From assembly GCA_905479025.1 (NCBI GenBank), contig CAJQKX010000310.1, positions 1 through 10,689 on the forward strand: a stretch of DNA of 10,689 nt, read 5' to 3'. The notes under the pieces were generated by a model that was not told where the DNA came from, made no database searches, and saw only the letters and a list, made by a program, of their open reading frames with translations. Below are positions 6,243 through 10,689 of this stretch, piece after piece; positions within the stretch are counted from its first letter, which is position 1, and the number at the start of each line of letters is the position of its first letter. The position numbers were made by a program, and so were the translations under genes. Origin of the DNA: an uncultured Paraglaciecola sp. (GTDB taxonomy: Bacteria; Pseudomonadota; Gammaproteobacteria; Enterobacterales; Alteromonadaceae).

Positions 6243-8078
6243 ATGAATAAAATTTTAGCATTTGACTCAATGTATTTCGTTAAACCTATAAGAAAGGTAT
6301 ATATGGCATTGATAGGAAGAATACTAAATGAGAAATCTACAAGAAGTCGATTGGTTTTATATCGATTAGATCATGAGAATGTATTGATACGTGACGAACG
6401 AAATGTCAGTGCAATGGCTATTGGAGCTCAAAAAAATAACATTGACGCGATGAGTATCAAGTTTTATCGATATTTAGACAAGTCCGGAATCTGTGATGGT
6501 CTGCTAATAAAAAATCTACAGTTGTATAAGTTGTACACCAGACAGGTCAAATTAAAATTAACAGGCGTCTTAATATGTGCATATAGAATAAGAAACTTAT
6601 CTATAGACAGTAAAGAGAATGTAGAGATCATAACAGACAGACAGACAGTCTCTATAATGAAGGAGGCGTTCTTATTTTTAAATTACGAGCCCGTTAACAT
6701 CACATGGAATGTTGATGGCTTGCTAACTTCATGCGTCACTATTAACTCGTTAATTATGAGATGTGCTGCACTTATTAAAATGTTTATTACGCCAAGTGAC
6801 CTTCCAAAAGATTATTTTTATAATTATGTAGATTCTAAATTATCTACAGTTCTGATAACTATGCCCCAAAGAAGGGCTGATGATTTTTTTTCATCTTATG
6901 TTCAAGAATTTAGAAGTAAATACAATACAATTTTGTACTCTATGGGAGATTGGAATGGCACCGCCCATGGATATAAACGAATAAAGATCAAAAGAAGCAT
7001 AGGAATCTTGCGGGGTATATTCAATAGAAAAAATATTTGCTTTAGTGCGGATAGCTACGTTGCTGATATTGTTTTAATTTTCTATGATCACGCAAATCTG
7101 AGCAGGAGTGTAGATGTTGTTCACTCTATATTTTCAGAGAAAATTGATGCACATGTAAGTAGACAACAAACAAATGTAGTAGACAACTACTTGGCAATAG
7201 AGGCAAGAAAAAGGGGAGTGTTTATATTAGGCGATATCATGGAAGAGATATTCTACTGTGATTCTGCAATTTTCACTTCAAAGTCAGAAAATACAGAATC
7301 CTCGAAGCTAGCATTAACCGCTAATACCAAAGTTACCTACAAGGGAAGTAATTCTCTTATCAATTATCGTCTAAAAAATATTAGTAACAACCACTCTCAT
7401 CATCTTCGTAAGTTACTGCAAGTTGATACACGTAAAAAGATAATATTTTATGCGTCAGACCCCTCAAAAGATGAAAGTCAGCGTTATCTAACAGAAAAAT
7501 TTCTCATTGATAGTTTTTCTCGCATGAAAGAGTTTATTTTTGTGATCAAAACGCATCCACAGGATAATGGGAAGATAAGCAATTATGCATATCTTGATTC
7601 TGCAAAACCATCAAATGTAATTTTGATAGGTGACATAACACAAAAAAATAAAATTATATCCAAGCAATTTGTCATTTTTGATGACTTTAATTTTAATGCA
7701 GCTGTGAGCTCTTGTGATGGATTCTTAACCTCATCATCTTCATCCATACTTCAGGCGTTGATGCTGGGAGTTAAGACAGGAGTTGTGGACAAGTTTGATA
7801 ACGGAAATTACGATTACCTTGTAAATTATAAAGCTTCTATGTTGATTAATAGTGAAGAAAGCTTAAGAAATTTTTTAAAGATAAAAACATTCGACGTATC
7901 CGACGAAATACTTAGTTATTGTGGTCTGAAGAATGAGAAGAATGAGAAGAATGAGAAGAATGAGAAGAATGAGAAGAATGAGAAGAATGAGAAGAATGAG
8001 TTTGATGTAGGTGAATACCTTCTGAAATGTTTGAGAGAGTTTGATAAAAACAATGAAAAGAAAATGGTTAAAGATTAA
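6243..8078 (+). CDS. GT-B-like surface carbohydrate transferase with (KNE)8 repeat
   Basis: 611 residues. The C-terminal half (about 400-560) looks like a GT-B nucleotide-sugar domain: strand KKIIFYASDPSKDE, then FVIKTHPQD with KTHP at 436-439 (the K-x-HP motif of polysialyltransferase and CDP-glycerol-transferase-like proteins), then VILIGDI, and a Ser-rich turn (497-501) leading into SILQALMLGVKTGVV, as in capsule transferases. The N-terminal half (1-390) is divergent and I recognise no family in it. Near the C-terminus a 9-base repeat encodes eight KNE units (residues 563-586), followed by a short helical tail. There is no signal peptide or membrane segment, so it probably works at the cytoplasmic face. 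A 99-base gap separates it from the GH57-like gene; the ribosome binding site is poor (AAGAAG, 11 bases before the ATG). It is probably a transferase for a sugar or polyol phosphate of the repeat unit; donor and acceptor are unknown. Confidence 0.62.
   Translation: MNKILAFDSMYFVKPIRKVYMALIGRILNEKSTRSRLVLYRLDHENVLIRDERNVSAMAIGAQKNNIDAMSIKFYRYLDKSGICDGLLIKNLQLYKLYTRQVKLKLTGVLICAYRIRNLSIDSKENVEIITDRQTVSIMKEAFLFLNYEPVNITWNVDGLLTSCVTINSLIMRCAALIKMFITPSDLPKDYFYNYVDSKLSTVLITMPQRRADDFFSSYVQEFRSKYNTILYSMGDWNGTAHGYKRIKIKRSIGILRGIFNRKNICFSADSYVADIVLIFYDHANLSRSVDVVHSIFSEKIDAHVSRQQTNVVDNYLAIEARKRGVFILGDIMEEIFYCDSAIFTSKSENTESSKLALTANTKVTYKGSNSLINYRLKNISNNHSHHLRKLLQVDTRKKIIFYASDPSKDESQRYLTEKFLIDSFSRMKEFIFVIKTHPQDNGKISNYAYLDSAKPSNVILIGDITQKNKIISKQFVIFDDFNFNAAVSSCDGFLTSSSSSILQALMLGVKTGVVDKFDNGNYDYLVNYKASMLINSEESLRNFLKIKTFDVSDEILSYCGLKNEKNEKNEKNEKNEKNEKNEKNEFDVGEYLLKCLREFDKNNEKKMVKD
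6633..6648 (+). repeat. Short tetranucleotide tract (ACAG)4
   Basis: Four exact ACAG units lie inside the transferase gene, encoding part of TDRQTV. A change of one unit would shift the reading frame. Four copies is short for a phase-variable tract. Confidence 0.6.
7928..7999 (+). repeat. Tandem repeat (GAAGAATGA)8, in frame
   Basis: Eight perfect copies of the 9-base unit GAAGAATGA follow one another without a mismatch. The unit is a multiple of three, so copy-number change keeps the frame and only varies the number of Lys-Asn-Glu triplets near the C-terminus of the transferase. Perfect identity suggests recent expansion by slippage. Confidence 0.97.
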
Positions 8079-8146
8079 ATAGTCTTGAGTTAAGAAAAGG
8101 TTCTTATTTCTCTCCCTTTTAATGGTTTTGGTACCTGGCAAATTTT

Positions 8147-8151
8147 AAGGA
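8147..8151 (+). promoter_or_regulatory. Ribosome binding site that decides the polymerase start
   Basis: AAGGA is followed after 1 base by ATG 8153 and after 10 bases by ATG 8162. The first spacing is too short for initiation, so ATG 8162 (MKLTFSKSRF) is the likely start; the two ATGs are in frame. Confidence 0.6.
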
Positions 8152-8161
8152 AATGCTTGGC

Positions 8162-9151
8162 ATGAAATTAACATTTTCTAAGAGCCGTTTTGTTAGTCGA
8201 ATAAATGCATTTTCAATAGGGTTTATCTTATTGTTGTTCTCCGGAGTGTTTTTCTTCGATATTTTGACGGCACACGAAGGATCCGATTTTTCAAATAACC
8301 TTAACAGCATAAAAGGGGCTTTAGAAGGTTCTTATTGGAGTGGTGATAATACTCCTCAAGGTATGTTCGATTACTTACTTAAACTTCCCTTCTATTTCTT
8401 GTTAGGATTTTTAGGCAGTTTTTTTGAGGATAAAGCAACTTTATTGAGAGTGATAACTGCATCCGTCACATTTATGCTGATTTACCCTACATTATTCTCG
8501 GCTGCTCAGCTAAGAAACAAGGGTCTGCTTTTTGCACTTGTATTCGTTCTATTTATGCATCCTCGTTTTTTGGATCTAGTCATTAGCAATATCAGGTCGG
8601 CTTCAGCCCTAGTTTTTGTGTTTTATTCTGTGCGGGTTAAAGGAACAAAACTTAAATTGCTTTTAATGAGTGTTGCGGCAATATTTCATTTAGCTGTGTT
8701 GGCTCCCATCTTTTTACATCTCTTGCATTTATTTTGGAGGAGATTGCCAAAGCGTTTCTCGCAATCTGATCTCTTGGTTTTGTTACCTTTCATGGTGCCG
8801 GTAGCGTTGATTATGTCTGCTAAAATACTTTTTCCAGGAAAAGGAGACGGTAACTGGGAGGGAGGTTTATTATATACAAGCGCACTTATCATTTTAGCTG
8901 CCTATACATTCTTTATCGGTAAAAGTAAGATTAATAATGAATTTGTTTTCATTTCCCTAGGACTTATATCATTAGTCATATGGGGTTCCTTATTAGGTTT
9001 TCCAACTATGAGGTTTTTTTCTTTTTTCTTTCCATTTTTTGCTGTGATGATTTTACTTTATGATCGTAAGCCTCAAGTATTAATATTAACTTTTGTCTTA
9101 TGGCTTTTATTTACAATAGCAAGCCACTCATTGTGGGTTCTAAGCCTATGA
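8162..9151 (+). CDS. wzy: Wzy/EpsG-like polysaccharide polymerase (multi-spanning membrane protein)
   Basis: 329 residues with about ten hydrophobic segments, including 16-33 (FSIGFILLLFSGVFFF), segments around 75-125, and a last one near the C-terminus (VLILTFVLWLLF). The segment SNIRSASALVFVFYSV (from residue 142) and IFHLAVL with His176 resemble the EpsG-type polymerase signature, where an N-x-x-R-x-x-x-A run on one helix and an F-H-x-S-A-like run on the next are conserved. A loop around residues 30-55 with Asp, Glu and Ser before the second helix fits a periplasmic substrate loop. In the Wzy pathway this inner-membrane protein links lipid-carried repeat units into chains. Sequence conservation in this family is poor, so the call rests on topology, the short motifs and the neighbours. 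Its stop overlaps the next start, so the downstream GT4 is probably translationally coupled. An unusual O-antigen ligase is a less likely alternative. Confidence 0.72.
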   Translation: MKLTFSKSRFVSRINAFSIGFILLLFSGVFFFDILTAHEGSDFSNNLNSIKGALEGSYWSGDNTPQGMFDYLLKLPFYFLLGFLGSFFEDKATLLRVITASVTFMLIYPTLFSAAQLRNKGLLFALVFVLFMHPRFLDLVISNIRSASALVFVFYSVRVKGTKLKLLLMSVAAIFHLAVLAPIFLHLLHLFWRRLPKRFSQSDLLVLLPFMVPVALIMSAKILFPGKGDGNWEGGLLYTSALIILAAYTFFIGKSKINNEFVFISLGLISLVIWGSLLGFPTMRFFSFFFPFFAVMILLYDRKPQVLILTFVLWLLFTIASHSLWVLSL

Positions 9152-10290
9152 TGAAACGTAAACATATTCTTTTTCTTGTTAGCGGGATGCAAGGAGGAGG
9201 TGCTGAGCGTGTTGCTTCGACTCTTAGTAACTATTGGGTGGAGAAGGGTTATAGAGTCACGTTAATGCCTACATTTTCTGGCCGAGGAGATTGTATATAC
9301 GCTTTGGATGAAAGAGTTGAGCTTGATTACTTGGCAGATAGGGTCACTAGTAACACTCGGTCGATATGGATTCGTTTGCATCGATTTTGGGCCTTAAGGA
9401 AATTGATTGTTCAAACGAAACCGGACGTAATAGTCTCTTTCTTAACGCATGTTAATGTGGTGGCCGTGCTGTCTGCTTTTGGGTCTGATATACCTGTTAT
9501 TGTGTCTGAGCGTACTTACCCCCCTAGCATGCCTCTAGGTTTTATTCTTGAAACATTACGAAAACTGCTATATCCATCTGCAGAGGCTGTTGTTATGCAG
9601 ACAGAGCAAGGTTTAGCTTGGCTAAAAGGTAGGATATCTCATAATAATGGTCTTGTTATCCCCAACCCTGTTTCATACCCAATGGTTTGCTCGGCACCAG
9701 TTGTGATCCCTAAAGATATAATTAGCGAAGCTCGTAAGATATGTTTGTCCGTTGGTAGGTTATCTGAGGAAAAGTGCTATTCGGAGGTAATTAATGCTTT
9801 TAATGGTGTAGCCTACAAATTCCCTGACTGGGACCTGGTCATTCTTGGCGAAGGCCCTGAGCGTGATTACCTTGAGCGCAAAGTTTCCAGCCTAGGCCTG
9901 CAAGATCGGGTGTACTTTCCCGGGCGCGTCGGGAATGTATCAGATTGGTACTTTTGTGCGGGTGCATATGTAATGTACTCTCGTTTTGAAGGGTTTCCAA
10001 ACACTCTCCTTGAGGCAATGGCGCATGGGGTGCCAGTGATCAGTGGGGACTGCGATACAGGCCCAAAGGAAATTATTACTGACGGTGTTGACGGGTTGTT
10101 GGTTGACTCTTTTGGAGGTCGACTAAAGCTATCCTCGGCTATGGAAAAAATTTTTGGTGACCCTAAATTTTCACGATCCCTTGGTCAGTCAGCACTTGGA
10201 ATTCGCACTAAGTTTTCTTTGGATTCCATTGGATCTAAATGGGATGATTTAATTGAGTTCCACACGAAGCAATCAAATGGCGATAAGTAA
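9148..10290 (+). CDS. GT4 family glycosyltransferase
   Basis: 380 residues from ATG 9148, a usual length for GT4. The N-terminal Rossmann domain starts KHILFLVSGMQ with the Gly-rich loop GGGAERV (16-22), which precedes the acceptor site. The linker IPNPV comes before the C-terminal donor domain: SVGRLSEEK at 201-209, DLVILGEGPERDYLE, DRVYFPGRV, and the retaining GT4 E-x7-E motif at Glu281 and Glu289 (EGFPNTLLE), then GPKEIITDGVDGLLV. It transfers a sugar from a nucleotide donor to the growing lipid-linked repeat unit at the cytoplasmic face, retaining configuration. ATG 9148 overlaps the polymerase stop (ATGA); ATG 9151 directly follows. An in-frame ATG at 9100 would add 16 residues inside the polymerase gene and ahead of the first core strand, so it is rejected. 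G+C is clearly higher than in the upstream genes. The transferred sugar cannot be told. Confidence 0.92.
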   Translation: MMKRKHILFLVSGMQGGGAERVASTLSNYWVEKGYRVTLMPTFSGRGDCIYALDERVELDYLADRVTSNTRSIWIRLHRFWALRKLIVQTKPDVIVSFLTHVNVVAVLSAFGSDIPVIVSERTYPPSMPLGFILETLRKLLYPSAEAVVMQTEQGLAWLKGRISHNNGLVIPNPVSYPMVCSAPVVIPKDIISEARKICLSVGRLSEEKCYSEVINAFNGVAYKFPDWDLVILGEGPERDYLERKVSSLGLQDRVYFPGRVGNVSDWYFCAGAYVMYSRFEGFPNTLLEAMAHGVPVISGDCDTGPKEIITDGVDGLLVDSFGGRLKLSSAMEKIFGDPKFSRSLGQSALGIRTKFSLDSIGSKWDDLIEFHTKQSNGDK

Positions 10291-10689
10291 ACGAATCAAA
10301 ATAATACATATAATTACTGGGTTGAACACCGGAGGTGCAGAGCGAGCACTTTATAATTTACTGTCGAGTGACTTTCGCTCTAAATATGACTGCTCGGTTA
10401 TTTCATTAATTGATGAGGGCACCTACGGAATTAGGATACGTGCCTTGGGAATCCCTGTTCATCTATTGAATATGCGGGCAGACTTATCTGTTTTTCGTTC
10501 AATAATACTATTAAGAGGTATTATAAAAAAGATAGCTCCTGACATACTTCAGGGCTGGATGTATCATGGCAATCTCGCGGCAACCCTAGCCAGATACTTT
10601 TGCAGTGAGGTAGTAGTAGCTTGGAACGTAAGGCACAGCCTTTACGAGCTTAAATCTGAAAATTTTACAACTCGCCAGATTATAAAAGC
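10277..10689 (+). CDS. GT4 family glycosyltransferase, N-terminal part (partial)
   Basis: The frame opens at ATG 10277, 14 bases inside the previous gene's end, and runs without a stop to the window edge (137 codons). The start KIIHIITGLNTGGAERAL carries the acceptor-side Gly-rich loop TGGAER (18-23) typical of GT4 enzymes. The following IPVHLLNM, PDILQGWMYHGNLAA and VVAWNVRHS segments also match the N-terminal Rossmann domain of such glycosyltransferases. The C-terminal donor domain lies outside the window. The overlap with the preceding GT4 gene points to coupled translation and a shared job in building the repeat unit. It is not a duplicate of its neighbour beyond the family motif, since the sequences diverge quickly after the Gly loop. 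Confidence 0.85.
   Translation, partial: MAISKRIKIIHIITGLNTGGAERALYNLLSSDFRSKYDCSVISLIDEGTYGIRIRALGIPVHLLNMRADLSVFRSIILLRGIIKKIAPDILQGWMYHGNLAATLARYFCSEVVVAWNVRHSLYELKSENFTTRQIIK

Noticed and set aside
8091..8106. Inverted repeat TAAGAA-AAGG-TTCTTA after the transferase stop, a possible terminator
   Set aside because: The stem is only 6 pairs, mostly A-T, and no T run follows directly, so it would be too weak for a Rho-independent terminator.
7875..8141. Minus-strand frame of 88 codons with a Leu-Ile-Leu repeat that mimics a membrane helix
   Set aside because: It is the reverse reading of the GAAGAATGA tandem repeat inside the transferase gene; it has no family resemblance outside the repeat.
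8797..8808. Sequence GCCGGTAGCGTT resembling the RfaH ops element (GGCGGTAGCGTG), 10 of 12 matches
   Set aside because: It lies inside the polymerase coding sequence and encodes part of a membrane helix (PVAL); real ops elements lie in the leader of the locus. Probably chance.
9100..9147. Upstream ATG at 9100 as start of the first GT4 gene
   Set aside because: It would put 16 extra residues inside the polymerase coding region and ahead of the first Rossmann strand; ATG 9148 overlaps the polymerase stop and fits GT4 proteins better.

Overview
The window is a 10.7-kb piece of a surface-polysaccharide (O-antigen or capsule type) biosynthesis locus, with every supported gene on the + strand. The DNA is AT-rich through most of its length. 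The gene content (Wzy/EpsG-like polymerase, GT4 glycosyltransferases, sugar- or acyl-modifying enzymes) fits a Gram-negative bacterium with a Wzx/Wzy pathway, most plausibly a gammaproteobacterium. That taxonomic guess rests on locus style only and is weak. No RNA gene, insertion sequence, CRISPR array or clear terminator was seen.

Layout: the tail of a PLP-dependent class I/II aminotransferase (1-136); a complete ThDP-dependent acetolactate-synthase-like enzyme (200-1924); a FabG-like short-chain dehydrogenase (1941-2666); a 215-base gap; an ATP-grasp ligase (2882-4096); a possible 40-residue ORF (4102-4224) that overlaps the next start; a GH57-like protein with an intact pair of catalytic carboxylates but a degenerate first motif (4221-6143); a 611-residue GT-B-like transferase carrying an in-frame (KNE)8 tandem repeat (6243-8078); a multi-spanning Wzy/EpsG-like polymerase (8162-9151); a GT4 glycosyltransferase whose start overlaps the polymerase stop (9148-10290); and the beginning of a second GT4 glycosyltransferase (10277 to the window end).

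Reading the genes together: the left half (aminotransferase, ThDP enzyme, reductase, ATP-grasp ligase) looks like a small pathway that builds a 2-keto- or hydroxy/amino-acid-like building block and joins it by an amide or similar bond, probably to a sugar of the repeat unit. The GH57-like protein is the odd member: a family known for alpha-glucan enzymes, here with no glycogen genes nearby. The right half (large transferase, polymerase, two GT4 enzymes) assembles and polymerises the repeat unit. The GT4 genes are visibly richer in G+C than the upstream genes, so the locus looks mosaic, with a join close to 9.15 kb. The pathway assignment is inference; the enzyme family calls rest on visible motifs.
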